Assembly: GCF_007970805.1 (NCBI RefSeq)
Contig: NZ_CP042433.1
Span: forward strand, 1-64,000
Direction of reading: 5' to 3'
DNA from: Flavisolibacter ginsenosidimutans
Lineage (GTDB): Bacteria; Bacteroidota; Bacteroidia; Chitinophagales; Chitinophagaceae
DNA length: 64,000 nucleotides
The stretch's first letter is position 1. Each line of letters begins with the position of its first letter. The notes beneath the pieces were generated by a model. It saw nothing but the letters and a program-made list of their open reading frames with translations, had not been told where the DNA came from and did not search any database. This document shows, piece after piece, positions 18,156 to 27,407 of the stretch. The position numbers and the translations under genes were made by a program.

Positions 18156-21017
18156 ATGAATACAGCAACAGAAACCGGCAAACTATTAGAATCCATCTTG
18201 CCAAAAGAAAGAATAAAATCGCGCCTGATTGACTTGGCAGCCTATGCGCCGGATGCCGGTTTTTACTACCTGCGTCCCAAAGCGGTTGTGCAACCCGTGA
18301 ACGAAGACGAGATAAAAGCTCTCTTTAAATTTTCGCAACAAAACAACCTGCCGCTAACTTTTCGTACCGGCGGCACGAGTCTTTCCGGACAAGCCATTTC
18401 AGATGGGATTTTGGTTGACCTGAGCAAGTTTTGGACAGTTCATAAAGTTGAGAATGAAGGCTTGCAAATTCGCGTACAACCCGGGATGATTGGCGCTACG
18501 GCCAATGCTTATCTAAAAAAATACAACCGCAAAATCGGGCCCGATCCGGCCAGCATTAACGCGGCAATGATGGGCGGAATTCTGTCTAACAACTCAAGCG
18601 GTATGTGTTGCGGCGTCACTCGTAATTCATATCACACTACCAAATACATTCGTTTCATTCTGCCAAATGGAAAGGCTTACACAACGGAGTGGAAAGAAGA
18701 TTACCAGCGTTTCAAAATTGAGTGTCCCGAACTTTATCAAACGATTGAATTGTTGCGGCAGGAAATTATTTCGCAGCCGTATTTGTACAACCGCATACGG
18801 CAGAAGTACCAAACAAAAAACACGGTTGGTTATTCTGTAAATGCTTTTATCGATTACGAAGAGCCGCTGGATATTTTAGCGCATCTTTTAATTGGTGCGG
18901 AAGGCACGCTTGCCTTCATTTCTGAAGCGGTACTTGAAACCGTTCCGGATTTTCCCTTTCGCTCCACAGCGTTATTGTATTTTCCGCAGATTTTTGAAGC
19001 CTGCAAAGCTATTATTCCATTAAGCAACGCCGGGGCAGAAGCCGTTGAATTAATGGACAGGGCTTCGTTGCACAGCGTAGCGCATATTGCCGGTCTTCCT
19101 GAACAAATAAAATTTTTGCCCGAAAACGCTGCGGCCTTACTGGTAGAATTTCAAGGCAGCAGCAGGGGAGAAGTGGAAGCGAAAGTGAATGCTTTTCTCG
19201 CCCACACGACGAACCTGAATTTGCTGAACGAACCCGAGTTTACGGAAGATCCGTATAACCAAGCCCTTTACTGGAAGGTGCGCAAAGGTTTGTTTCCATC
19301 GGTTGGCGCGGTGAGAGCCAGCGGCACATCGGTTATTTTGGAAGACATTGCTTTTCCCGTAGCGCTGTTGGGCGATGCTGTGTTGGACCTTCATCAACTT
19401 TTTAAAAAATACGGTTATAATGACGCAATCATTTTTGGACATGCAAAAGACGGTAACCTTCATTTTGTGGTAACGCAAACGTTTAATGTTGCGGAAGAAG
19501 TGGAACGCTACGATCGGTTTCTGCGCGAAGTGGTGGACGTAGTAGTCAAGAAATACAACGGCACATTAAAGGCCGAACACGGAACAGGCCGCAACATGGC
19601 GCCTTTTGTAGAGACGGAATGGGGACCGGAGATTTACCGGATCATGAAGATGTTGAAGGAAGCCGTTGACCCGCACAATCTTCTCAATCCCGGTGTTATC
19701 ATTAACGAAAAAAGCAATGCGCATGTTTTGCATTTAAAGGCAATGCCAGGCGTAGAACGCGAAGTGGACAAATGCATGGAGTGTGGTTTTTGCGAGCACC
19801 GTTGTCCCAGTCGTAACCTTACGCTTACACCGCGGCAACGCATTGTCATTCGCCGCGAATTGGCAACGTTGAAGGAAAACGGCAACACAAAACAACACAA
19901 CGAATTGTTGCAACAATACCGGTACGATGGAATGGATACTTGCGCCGTTGATGGGTTGTGCGCCACGGCTTGCCCGGTTGATATCAATACCGGTTCTTTG
20001 ATTAAACGTTTGCGAAAGGAAAGCCACAACGCGTTATCAAACAAGCTTGCATTAACTGCCGCTAAAAATTTTGGACTGCTTTCTTCGGTGATAAAAGGCG
20101 GGCTGCGGGCTGGTAACGGCGTTAACGGTTTGCTCGGCAAAAGCACGTTGCATCGTTTTACAAAAACTGTAAAGAAGGTTGTGCCGGCCATGCCGTTGTG
20201 GTCAAATCAATTAAAGCCAACGGTCACCGACTATAAAAAATTTGATGCAAATAAATCGGCAGACGCAGCAACTGCAGTTGTTTATTTTCCCACGTGCATC
20301 AACCGGGTAATGGGCGGTTCTTCTGATGGCCGAAAGAGTGCAATAGACGCCTTTGTTTCGGTATCTGAAAAAGCCGGCATTAACTTTCTCATGCCAAATG
20401 ACATCAACACGAGTTGTTGCGGTCAGCCCTTTTCATCAAAAGGGTATAACGAAGCCTTTGCATACATGGCCAACCAAACCGTTGAAAAACTTTGGAAATG
20501 GACCAAGGAAGGAAAACTGCCCGTGGTGCTTGACATCACATCCTGTACGCACACATTACAACATTGCGCCTGGGCTTTATCGGAACAGAACAAGGAACGT
20601 TTTGCCTTGTTGAAAATTCTTGACAGCATCGATTATTTGGCAGACTACATTCTTCCGCGATTGCAAATTCAAAAAAAGGAAAATATTGCCGTGCATCCTG
20701 TTTGTTCGCTGGTGCACATGGGCCTCGAAACAAAATTTTTATCAGTGGCCAAAAGTTTGGCCCATCAAGTTACCGTTCCCGTTCATGCGGGTTGTTGCGG
20801 TATGGCCGGTGACCGCGGGTTTTTATTTCCCGAGCTTACCCAATCGGCTACGCGGCCGGAGGCTGCCGAATTAAAAGAAGGACGTTACGATGGTTTTTAT
20901 TCTACGGCCAAAACTTGTGAAATGGCCATGTCCGATGCGGTAGGTGCTGACTATCATTCCTTACTTCACCTGGCTGATGAATGTAGCTCCGCACCGGCTG
21001 CGGAAAGCGGAAAATAA
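18156..21017 (+). CDS. FAD-linked and Fe-S-containing 2-hydroxyacid dehydrogenase (DLD/glycolate-oxidase-like fusion)
   Basis: This 953-residue fusion of the D-lactate/2-hydroxyglutarate dehydrogenase type oxidises a 2-hydroxy acid and passes electrons through Fe-S centres. The order is an FAD-binding PCMH domain (about 40-265, FRTGGTSLSGQA), an FAD-oxidase C-terminal domain (about 270-515, HGTGRNMAPF), two 4Fe-4S motifs (from Cys540, CMECGFCEHRC, and from Cys596, CAVDGLCATAC), and two cysteine-rich CCG segments (SCCGQPF near 753, GCCGMAGDRGF near 880). It has no signal peptide. It starts divergently from the hisD paralogue behind a shared operator-like region, so both may act on the same hydroxy acid or alcohol. 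The dioxygenase gene follows 85 bases later. Confidence 0.9.
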   Translation: MNTATETGKLLESILPKERIKSRLIDLAAYAPDAGFYYLRPKAVVQPVNEDEIKALFKFSQQNNLPLTFRTGGTSLSGQAISDGILVDLSKFWTVHKVENEGLQIRVQPGMIGATANAYLKKYNRKIGPDPASINAAMMGGILSNNSSGMCCGVTRNSYHTTKYIRFILPNGKAYTTEWKEDYQRFKIECPELYQTIELLRQEIISQPYLYNRIRQKYQTKNTVGYSVNAFIDYEEPLDILAHLLIGAEGTLAFISEAVLETVPDFPFRSTALLYFPQIFEACKAIIPLSNAGAEAVELMDRASLHSVAHIAGLPEQIKFLPENAAALLVEFQGSSRGEVEAKVNAFLAHTTNLNLLNEPEFTEDPYNQALYWKVRKGLFPSVGAVRASGTSVILEDIAFPVALLGDAVLDLHQLFKKYGYNDAIIFGHAKDGNLHFVVTQTFNVAEEVERYDRFLREVVDVVVKKYNGTLKAEHGTGRNMAPFVETEWGPEIYRIMKMLKEAVDPHNLLNPGVIINEKSNAHVLHLKAMPGVEREVDKCMECGFCEHRCPSRNLTLTPRQRIVIRRELATLKENGNTKQHNELLQQYRYDGMDTCAVDGLCATACPVDINTGSLIKRLRKESHNALSNKLALTAAKNFGLLSSVIKGGLRAGNGVNGLLGKSTLHRFTKTVKKVVPAMPLWSNQLKPTVTDYKKFDANKSADAATAVVYFPTCINRVMGGSSDGRKSAIDAFVSVSEKAGINFLMPNDINTSCCGQPFSSKGYNEAFAYMANQTVEKLWKWTKEGKLPVVLDITSCTHTLQHCAWALSEQNKERFALLKILDSIDYLADYILPRLQIQKKENIAVHPVCSLVHMGLETKFLSVAKSLAHQVTVPVHAGCCGMAGDRGFLFPELTQSATRPEAAELKEGRYDGFYSTAKTCEMAMSDAVGADYHSLLHLADECSSAPAAESGK

Positions 21018-21043
21018 TACCAGCAGTAAAAAAAATAATAGTA

Positions 21044-21066
21044 TACCCGGCACAAAGGGCCGGGTA
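21044..21066 (+). terminator. Hairpin between the oxidoreductase and dioxygenase genes
   Basis: TACCCGGC (21044-21051) pairs perfectly with GCCGGGTA (21059-21066) around a 7-base loop. The bases after the stem (ACTTTATGC) are only weakly T-rich, so it may be a partial terminator, an attenuator or an mRNA-stabilising hairpin rather than a full intrinsic terminator. Confidence 0.5.
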
Positions 21067-21102
21067 ACTTTATGCTGCCTATTTCTCTTAAAAAAACATG
21101 TA

Positions 21103-21849
21103 ATGAATCTCGCCGAAATCAAACAGAACTACGACCGCGACGGTTATGTTTTCATCAAAAGTTTTTTGAGTAAAGAAGAAGTGGAGCAAATCAACAGTGA
21201 GCTAAAAAGTTTTATCAGTAATGAGGTGGCGTCCATGCCGGAGGCCTTTGTTTTTTACGAAGACAACAGCGATCCGGCCACGCTAAAACAATTACAGGAC
21301 ATTCACCGTTACAACTCTTTCTTTGAAAAGATTTTGAAAGGAAGCGAGTTTGAAAAAATTGCCGAACTGCTATTGGAAGATAAAGTCATCGGTAAGAACC
21401 TTGAATATTTTAATAAGCCGCCGCAAATTGGCAAGCCTACACCTCCACACCAGGATGGATATTATTTCATGCTTAATCCGCCGCAGGCCATTACAATGTG
21501 GATGGCATTGGAAGATGCGGATGAAGAAAATGGTTGTGTGCGATATATACCCGGTTCGCATAAGAAAGGCATGCGTCCGCACGGCCGAACAAAAACACTG
21601 GGCTTTTCGCAAGGCATAACCGATTACGGTGACGAAGACTTTGCGGCTGAAGTCCCGTTTCCTGCCCAAGCCGGCGACCTGCTGATTCATCACGCCATGA
21701 CCATTCACAGGGCCGATGGCAACAAAAGCAATCGTTCCCGCAGGGCTCTGGGCTTTATTTATTTTGGCGAATCGGCAAGGGAAGATTTGGCAGCCAAAAA
21801 GGCGTATCAGCAAAAGCTGAGCGAAGAAAGATTTGCGGGTAAATTCTAA
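21103..21849 (+). CDS. Phytanoyl-CoA dioxygenase (PhyH) family oxygenase
   Basis: This 248-residue Fe(II)/2-oxoglutarate-dependent oxygenase belongs to the PhyH family. The iron ligands are His116 and Asp118 (PPHQDGYY) and a distal His, probably His202 (TIHRADGN). An Arg pair at 213-214 would bind 2-oxoglutarate. MWMALEDADEENG is also typical. The ATG at 21103 gives the standard family N-terminus (MNLAEIKQNYDRDGYVFI). The open frame extends further upstream but overlaps the previous gene and adds non-homologous residues. The substrate is unknown; bacterial PhyH proteins hydroxylate many small molecules. The gene sits in the same + strand series as the FAD/Fe-S oxidoreductase. Confidence 0.88.
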   Translation: MNLAEIKQNYDRDGYVFIKSFLSKEEVEQINSELKSFISNEVASMPEAFVFYEDNSDPATLKQLQDIHRYNSFFEKILKGSEFEKIAELLLEDKVIGKNLEYFNKPPQIGKPTPPHQDGYYFMLNPPQAITMWMALEDADEENGCVRYIPGSHKKGMRPHGRTKTLGFSQGITDYGDEDFAAEVPFPAQAGDLLIHHAMTIHRADGNKSNRSRRALGFIYFGESAREDLAAKKAYQQKLSEERFAGKF

Positions 21850-22000
21850 AACGACGCAGCGAAAATAGCTTGAAGTTTCCCGTAAAAAATCGCGCAATCT
21901 CTTCGCTGAATGATTGTATCAGGATTCAAAAAAATCCGGCAATCATTGCAGTGCTTTACCACGGATCTTGGGCTGCATCATTCCACCTTTTTTATGTTGT

Positions 22001-23734
22001 ATGAAGTACATTAAATTTCTGGCAGTCTTTCTGTTCGTTGGTTTGCACGTAAACCTTTTTGCACAAAAAAGTTCGCAAGCCGTTGGCGGTTTTCAAACCG
22101 AGATATACAGCGCATCGCCCGCAAAACCGCTGCGCATACTTTTCGATTATTACCACCGCACCCGCCCCGATACCAAAGTGGGAAAGTTCATGGTTACCGG
22201 CAGTTGGGTAGCCGGCGCCGGCCGCTATGCCTGGAACGACTTTGTGCATTCCAACACTTTTGACCCGGTGTTTACCGCATTGGGCGAAGAGCACTCCATC
22301 ACCATCGGCGGCACGCCGTTGACCAAAGAAGCATTGGCGCAGCAAGATGCCGTGCTTATCATCAACCCCGACAATCCGAAAGTTGTTCCCACCGTGCCGG
22401 TGCTTTCCGATAAAGAAATTGCAGTCCTGCAACGTTTTGTGACCGACGGCGGGAGCCTGATGATCATGATTAATGCTTTTACTCCCGATAGAGCAAACGA
22501 GGATTTCGAAAGCGTTCAATTAAAAAAACTGGTGAGAAGCTTTGGCCTGGATTGGAACCACGACGACACGCATTATTCCGACGTTGTTATTGGCGAAGGC
22601 CATCCTTATTTTTACGACGTGCCGGTTTTTCATTACGGCGCTGGCTGCACCATTCAAATTTTTCCCGAAGCTTCAAAGCCGGAAGTGTTGATGCACGTGG
22701 CGTCTGATGCTGGTTATCCCGATCGGCACGTAAAAGGTCCCGGCATTGTGATGGTGCGCAAAGGCAAAGGCAAAATGATACTCGTGGGTGATGCGGGTTC
22801 GTGGACGGGGAATATGTCGCGGCCCTGGGTGGAAAACGAACGGGTGCTGAAACAATTGTTTCGTTATTTAAAACCGGATAACAATGTAGCGCCGCCGCAA
22901 TATTCCGTAAATCAGCCGTTGAACTATCGTGTAACCATTGCCGGCCTCCAGGCCATTCCCGTAAAAAATTCCGTTTCGGAAATTCCGATAACAGATTACA
23001 ATTATTTCAGGCCGAGAGAAAAAACAGGCATGCCTTACCTGGAGGGAACTGCAAACCTGAGATTGACAGGCAAAGTTGTTAACCCAGATAAAGCCGTGGC
23101 AATGGAAGCGATGATTTCGGATTTTAAATGGTTTGATAAAAAAGAAAGCGACACCGTGCAAACGATAAACTTTCTTGCAAGCCGGCAGGGAAAAGTAAGC
23201 AGCGTAGAGGTCAACGGAAAGCTGGCAAACTGGCTGGCTCCCGACGTTGCAGCAATCGTGGCCCTGCTGCCGGTGGACGGTGTAAAGCCTGGTGATAGCT
23301 GGGAGAGTGAAGAGACGCTTCGCATCCCTATTTTGCAGGGCACCGACCCCGCGCCGCTGCGAACCATTGAAATGAAAATTACTTACGTGCACGACGAGGT
23401 AATCAACGGTCGTCAATGCCGCTTGCTTCGTTCAGCCCACGAGTTTTGGTTGAATGATCTCGGTATAAAGCTGGAAGATCTATTGTCCGCAGATGCGATG
23501 CGAAGACCCGGCGGTTCGCATTTCAAATTTTTCCATAAACGTGGCGGAAAGCTTTTGTTTAAAAGAGAGCAGTGGGTTGACGTTGCAACAGGCCATGTTG
23601 TAAAGGCCCGAACGCAAAGCCGCATTCTTGCCTGGGTGCAGGACGACCGAAAACCAGTAGCGGCCAGCAATGCGGACAAGGACAATGACATGATCATGTC
23701 GCTGGCGCAAATTGTTACGCTTGACCTTAAATGA
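22001..23734 (+). CDS. Exported protein with GATase/DUF4350-like domain and beta-rich C-terminal half
   Basis: This 577-residue secreted protein starts with a Sec signal peptide (MKYIKFLAVFLFVGLHVNLFAQ), which favours the ATG at 22001 over an upstream in-frame ATG at 21914. Residues about 40-290 resemble a class I glutamine-amidotransferase-like fold, in the manner of DUF4350 or ThuA-like proteins: LRILFDYYHRTRPD, ALAQQDAVLIINPDN, LQRFVTDGGSLMIMIN and KMILVGDAGSWTG. I see no clear catalytic Cys, so a binding role is possible. The C-terminal half is beta-rich and not recognised. Its stop overlaps the start of the BNR lipoprotein (ATGA), implying translational coupling and joint function outside the cytoplasm. 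Confidence 0.6.
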   Translation: MKYIKFLAVFLFVGLHVNLFAQKSSQAVGGFQTEIYSASPAKPLRILFDYYHRTRPDTKVGKFMVTGSWVAGAGRYAWNDFVHSNTFDPVFTALGEEHSITIGGTPLTKEALAQQDAVLIINPDNPKVVPTVPVLSDKEIAVLQRFVTDGGSLMIMINAFTPDRANEDFESVQLKKLVRSFGLDWNHDDTHYSDVVIGEGHPYFYDVPVFHYGAGCTIQIFPEASKPEVLMHVASDAGYPDRHVKGPGIVMVRKGKGKMILVGDAGSWTGNMSRPWVENERVLKQLFRYLKPDNNVAPPQYSVNQPLNYRVTIAGLQAIPVKNSVSEIPITDYNYFRPREKTGMPYLEGTANLRLTGKVVNPDKAVAMEAMISDFKWFDKKESDTVQTINFLASRQGKVSSVEVNGKLANWLAPDVAAIVALLPVDGVKPGDSWESEETLRIPILQGTDPAPLRTIEMKITYVHDEVINGRQCRLLRSAHEFWLNDLGIKLEDLLSADAMRRPGGSHFKFFHKRGGKLLFKREQWVDVATGHVVKARTQSRILAWVQDDRKPVAASNADKDNDMIMSLAQIVTLDLK

Positions 23735-25107
23735 TTGCTGAAATGAAAAAACTTTTGATCGTTTGTTGCGTTGTCCTCAGTTGTAAATCCTCGAAGATTG
23801 CCGGTATAAAAGAAACCGTACGGGAAGCGGACAACGCTATGCAAAGCGGTACGCCAATTTTCGCAAAAGGTCATCCCGCATTCGACGCCAAAAAAATTAA
23901 TTACGAAGGAATAGACAACACCAAGCTGCAAATTTCTTTCAAAGAACCTGTGGTTATCGGCGTTGCTTCCAAACCAGAGAAGTGGGGCTATTTTCAATTT
24001 CCGTCTATTGGCCGCAGGGCCAGTGATGGTTCCATACAAGTTCGCTGGAACATGACAAGAGATGCAATTGAAGCATACGGCGAAGACAAGTTTGGTGTGG
24101 CTGTTTCTACCGATAATGGAAGGACGTTTAGACTGCAGGATTCGGTGCAAACAACAGGCTCCGTTCTTTTACCCAATGGCGACATGCTTGAAATCTACAC
24201 GCCTACACCCATCAAAGAAAAAGAACTTGCATTGTCAAAACCGGTTGGCGTTGGGTTGGAGAACTATCGCAAGTCCAACTTTACTTTTTACCGCTTGCAC
24301 GACCTTCCGCAAAGCCGGCAAGGCGTTTTTTTTAAACGATTAAAAAAAGGTGAAACGGAATGGAAAATCGAACAGGCAACTCTCGTTGACCCGCAGGCTG
24401 CACGGTACAGTTTGGCGGGATTGGTGCCCATTGTTTGGTGGGGCGATATTCGTGTTGCAAAAGACGGTTCGCTCGTTGCCGGTATTTATCCAGGATTTTT
24501 AATTGATGAAAAAGGGATGACTGATCCTCATTCGGGTGTATTCTTCTATCGCTCAACAGACAATGGCCATAGCTGGCAAATTCAGGGAAGAATTCCCTAC
24601 GACGCTACTACCGTTGGTGATTCGCTGGCCGCAAAAAGAGGAGGTTATTCGGAACCGGCTTTCGAGGTTTTAAATGACGGAACCTTTCTCTGCGTAATGC
24701 GGACAACCGATGGCGTTGGCATCGGGCCAATGTTCGCCAGTTATTCAACCGATGAAGGCAAGACCTGGACAAAGCCGACGGTACTCACGGCCACAGGCGT
24801 AATGCCGCGGCTCTTGCGGTTGGGAAACGGGGTGTTGGTAATGGCTTCGGGCCGGCCGGGAGTACAACTGCGTTTTTCTGCCGATGGACAAGGCAGGCAA
24901 TGGACAATGCCGTTTGAGATGTTGCCTTATGGCGAGGTGAAAAAAGAATTAAGCGGCGTAACGGCGGCGGTATCTTGTGGCTATACGGGTCTTTTGCCTT
25001 TAGGCAAAAACAAATTCCTGATTGCGTACTCTGATTTCAATTACAGAACTGAAAGTGGCGACATCCGGAAAGCGATTAAGGTTCGAGAAGTGACGGTTAA
25101 TCCATGA
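23731..25107 (+). CDS. Sialidase-fold (BNR/Asp-box) lipoprotein
   Basis: This 458-residue protein has a lipobox near VLSCKS, so it is probably anchored in a membrane. The ATG at 23743 (MKKLLIVCCVVLSC) is a better signal-peptide start than the overlapping ATG at 23731. At least three Asp-box repeats of a six-bladed propeller are visible: STDNGRTF, STDNGHSW and STDEGKTW, plus a degenerate SADGQGRQW. In GH33 sialidases such repeats are structural. The fold is also used by other hydrolases and lyases, so sialic acid is not implied. It is translationally coupled to the GATase-like gene and followed 19 bases later by an SDR gene. Confidence 0.8.
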   Translation: MIAEMKKLLIVCCVVLSCKSSKIAGIKETVREADNAMQSGTPIFAKGHPAFDAKKINYEGIDNTKLQISFKEPVVIGVASKPEKWGYFQFPSIGRRASDGSIQVRWNMTRDAIEAYGEDKFGVAVSTDNGRTFRLQDSVQTTGSVLLPNGDMLEIYTPTPIKEKELALSKPVGVGLENYRKSNFTFYRLHDLPQSRQGVFFKRLKKGETEWKIEQATLVDPQAARYSLAGLVPIVWWGDIRVAKDGSLVAGIYPGFLIDEKGMTDPHSGVFFYRSTDNGHSWQIQGRIPYDATTVGDSLAAKRGGYSEPAFEVLNDGTFLCVMRTTDGVGIGPMFASYSTDEGKTWTKPTVLTATGVMPRLLRLGNGVLVMASGRPGVQLRFSADGQGRQWTMPFEMLPYGEVKKELSGVTAAVSCGYTGLLPLGKNKFLIAYSDFNYRTESGDIRKAIKVREVTVNP

Positions 25108-25126
25108 GATCAATTGAAAACTCTGT

Positions 25127-25915
25127 ATGAATAATTTATTTGACCTGTTTCGTTTAAGCGGAAAAACAATTTGGGTGGCTGGCGGTGCCGGCTATCTCGG
25201 ACAGACTACGGTTAAAATGCTTTTGGACGCTGGCGCCAACGTTCTTTGCATGGATCTGGCAGGAAAGGCCGATGACTTTGTTGCTTCTTTGCCGCAGGCA
25301 AATGAGAAAGCAACATCAGCAACACTTGATGTGCGAGACGGCGAAGCCATTAAAAAATTTGTAGCTGAAAAAACGATTGACGGCGTGCCCGACGGCCTGG
25401 TGATTTTAACCTTTGGCTCTGCGTCTAAAAACTTTGAAGACCTAACAGAGAAAGATTTTGACGACGTGAATCATGCCGGGCTTACCGCCACGTTTTTGCT
25501 GGCAAGAGAAGTCGGGCAGGCGATGGAGAAAGTTGGCAGGGGAAGCATTGTGTTGTTCTCCAGCATGTACGGTTCCGTGTCGCCCGATCCGCGGGTGTAC
25601 GAAGCGCCGATGAACGTAAATCCCATTGAATACGGCGTAGGCAAAGCCGGTATTGTGCAAATGACACGGTACATGGCCGTGCATTGGGCGAAGAAGAACA
25701 TTCGGTGCAATTGCATCTCGCCGGGACCGTTTCCAAGTCCGGCGGTGCAGGAAAAGAACAAAGATTTCGTGGAGCGGCTTGCTTACAAAGTGCCAATGGG
25801 CAGGGTAGGTCTGCAGCATGAAGTAGCGGGTGCGGTTTGCTTTTTTATTTCCGATGCTTCATCTTTTGTAACAGGACAAAATTTATTTGTTGACGGCGGC
25901 TGGACAAGCTGGTAA
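25127..25915 (+). CDS. Short-chain dehydrogenase/reductase
   Basis: This 262-residue classical SDR has cofactor motif GGAGYLGQ near the N-terminus and catalytic Tyr169 and Lys173 (YGVGK), and ends with FVDGGWTSW. It is cytosolic. It resembles gluconate-5-dehydrogenase-like SDRs that act on sugar acids. It lies in the + strand series after the BNR lipoprotein and 8 bases before the SGNH hydrolase gene. Cytosolic oxidation of a sugar released by the exported neighbours is a reasonable inference. Confidence 0.88.
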   Translation: MNNLFDLFRLSGKTIWVAGGAGYLGQTTVKMLLDAGANVLCMDLAGKADDFVASLPQANEKATSATLDVRDGEAIKKFVAEKTIDGVPDGLVILTFGSASKNFEDLTEKDFDDVNHAGLTATFLLAREVGQAMEKVGRGSIVLFSSMYGSVSPDPRVYEAPMNVNPIEYGVGKAGIVQMTRYMAVHWAKKNIRCNCISPGPFPSPAVQEKNKDFVERLAYKVPMGRVGLQHEVAGAVCFFISDASSFVTGQNLFVDGGWTSW

Positions 25916-25923
25916 GTATTCAG

Positions 25924-26613
25924 ATGAGGAAAATTCTCCGAATCATCTTTTTCAGTGCTTGCGTTTTCTTTATTACCGGCAATGCGTTTGCACAAACAGC
26001 AAAATGGGACAGCACTTACCGTCCTGAAATTTACCCGTTGCAGGTAGCTGTGTTTCGTGCTGCAACGCATTCAAAAAAGGATATCGTTTTTTTGGGCAAC
26101 AGCATCACTTTCTGGGGCAACTGGACAGAACTCCTGAATTCAAAACACATAAAAAACCGGGGCGTTCCCGGCGATATTACGTTTGGCGTTCTTGATCGTT
26201 TGGATGAAGTCATTGGTGGCCAGCCAAACAAAGTTTTTATTCTTATTGGCATTAATGACGTAGCCCGCAACATTCCCGACAGCGTGATATTGCAAAACTA
26301 CCGGCGCATGATTGCCGCTATAAAAACCGGTTCGCCTCGCACCAAAATTTTCTTTCAATCCATTCTTCCCACCAACAGCGCCGCCGGTAAATTAACGTCG
26401 CACTATAACAAAGCCAATCACATAAAGGCCATCAATGCCGGACTGAAAAGCCTAGCGGAAGAAGAAGGCGTTGGCTTTATTGATCTTTATTCTGCGTTTG
26501 CCGATGCGGAAGGCAACCTGCCGCTGAATCTTACCTTCGACGGCGTACACCTCACAAAAGCCGGCTACGATATTTGGGTGGATCTATTGCGAAAGGGAAA
26601 CTATCTCAAATAG
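25924..26613 (+). CDS. Exported SGNH/GDSL-type esterase
   Basis: This 229-residue secreted hydrolase has a signal peptide ending near NAFAQ. The SGNH blocks are in order: FLGNSITFWG (block I, nucleophile Ser), GVPGDITFG (block II Gly), IGINDVARN (block III Asn) and DGVHLTKAGY (block V Asp and His). Such proteins remove acetyl or other acyl groups from glycans or lipids. It ends the + strand series. Its stop is only 4 bases from that of a convergent SGNH gene. Confidence 0.9.
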   Translation: MRKILRIIFFSACVFFITGNAFAQTAKWDSTYRPEIYPLQVAVFRAATHSKKDIVFLGNSITFWGNWTELLNSKHIKNRGVPGDITFGVLDRLDEVIGGQPNKVFILIGINDVARNIPDSVILQNYRRMIAAIKTGSPRTKIFFQSILPTNSAAGKLTSHYNKANHIKAINAGLKSLAEEEGVGFIDLYSAFADAEGNLPLNLTFDGVHLTKAGYDIWVDLLRKGNYLK

Positions 26614-26617
26614 AGGA

Positions 26618-27328
26618 TTATTCAAACCAAGCCACAATCTTATCGGCTACCAATTGATGGCCTTCTTTATTGGGGTGATTTACCTGCGACATGAATTCAG
26701 TAACCTTGTGTCCTTTGTTTAATTCTTCCCGGAATGTTTCGTAGCTGTCAACCAGGCCAACCTTGTATTCTTTCGCCAGATCACGAACTTCTTGCGCAAA
26801 CGGTTCATACGCATTGGTGGTGTCTAACAAGTTGTAATTCTGATGTGGCGTTGGCGTCAACAAAATAACTTTTATCTTTTTTTTCAATGCGGCTTTGATC
26901 ATTTTCTCCATGGCTTTTCTTGATTTTTCAAGGCCGGTCATGCGGTCGTTTAAGGCATAATCAATAAAGAGCACGTCGGGCTTGTGAACCAGCACTTCTT
27001 TTTTAAATCTCTTCTGTCCATTGGTAGAATTCTCTCCGCCTTTAGCCGTGATGATAACGTTTACAACTGCGTTCGGGTATAGCTCTTTTATGCGTTTGAA
27101 TGCAAGAAAAGGGTAAGAGTCGAACGTGTTAACGACCGGCGTTTTAAAATATCCTGCAGGAACCGAATGACCGTGAAAAACCAAATTGACGACGCGGTTC
27201 TTCGGCCACTCTTTTTTTAGTTCTGTTTTTACATCCGCTAAATAGTCAGAAACGTTTGACTGGGCAAAGCCTGTCGCCAATTGAACAATAAGACAAATGA
27301 GAAGTAATAAGCGACTGTGTTTATTCAT
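26618..27328 (-). CDS. Exported SGNH-hydrolase-like esterase
   Basis: This 236-residue secreted protein has a signal peptide ending near TGFAQS. The SGNH features are VFHGHSVPAGYF (nucleophile Ser within GHS), IDYALNDRM (Asn) and NHPNKEGHQ (catalytic His region). It belongs to a different SGNH branch from the convergent gene at 25924. It lies downstream of a terminator that closes the SusC-SusD operon, so it probably has its own promoter or depends on read-through. A glycan deacylase role is inferred. Confidence 0.82.
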   Translation of the reverse strand: MNKHSRLLLLICLIVQLATGFAQSNVSDYLADVKTELKKEWPKNRVVNLVFHGHSVPAGYFKTPVVNTFDSYPFLAFKRIKELYPNAVVNVIITAKGGENSTNGQKRFKKEVLVHKPDVLFIDYALNDRMTGLEKSRKAMEKMIKAALKKKIKVILLTPTPHQNYNLLDTTNAYEPFAQEVRDLAKEYKVGLVDSYETFREELNKGHKVTEFMSQVNHPNKEGHQLVADKIVAWFE

Positions 27329-27351
27329 AATAATTGCACGTTTACCTGTAA

Positions 27352-27384
27352 GAAAAAAAGCCCTGTCTTTTGCAAGAACAGGGT
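27352..27384 (-). terminator. Intrinsic terminator of the SusC-SusD-DUF5017-fasciclin operon
   Basis: Read on the - strand, a GC-rich stem (ACCCTGTT pairing with a GACAGGG strand, with a small bulge and a loop around TTGCAAAAG) is followed by a run of seven T residues (27353-27359 on the complementary strand). It lies 24 bases past the fasciclin-protein stop, the expected place for operon termination. Confidence 0.8.
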
Positions 27385-27407
27385 CTTTCTTTTTGTGCTG
27401 CTTTGTG

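Noticed and set aside
20944..21102. Longer N-terminus for the phytanoyl-CoA dioxygenase
   Set aside because: It overlaps the preceding gene and a hairpin, and the added residues do not look like the family. The ATG at 21103 gives the normal start.
23413..24150. A 245-codon open frame on the - strand
   Set aside because: It lies antisense to two well-supported genes, has no domain character, and reflects codon bias of the opposite strand.
23731..25107. Taking the BNR proteins as true sialidases
   Set aside because: Asp boxes show only the fold. The catalytic Arg triad cannot be confirmed by eye, and no sialic acid catabolic genes are present.
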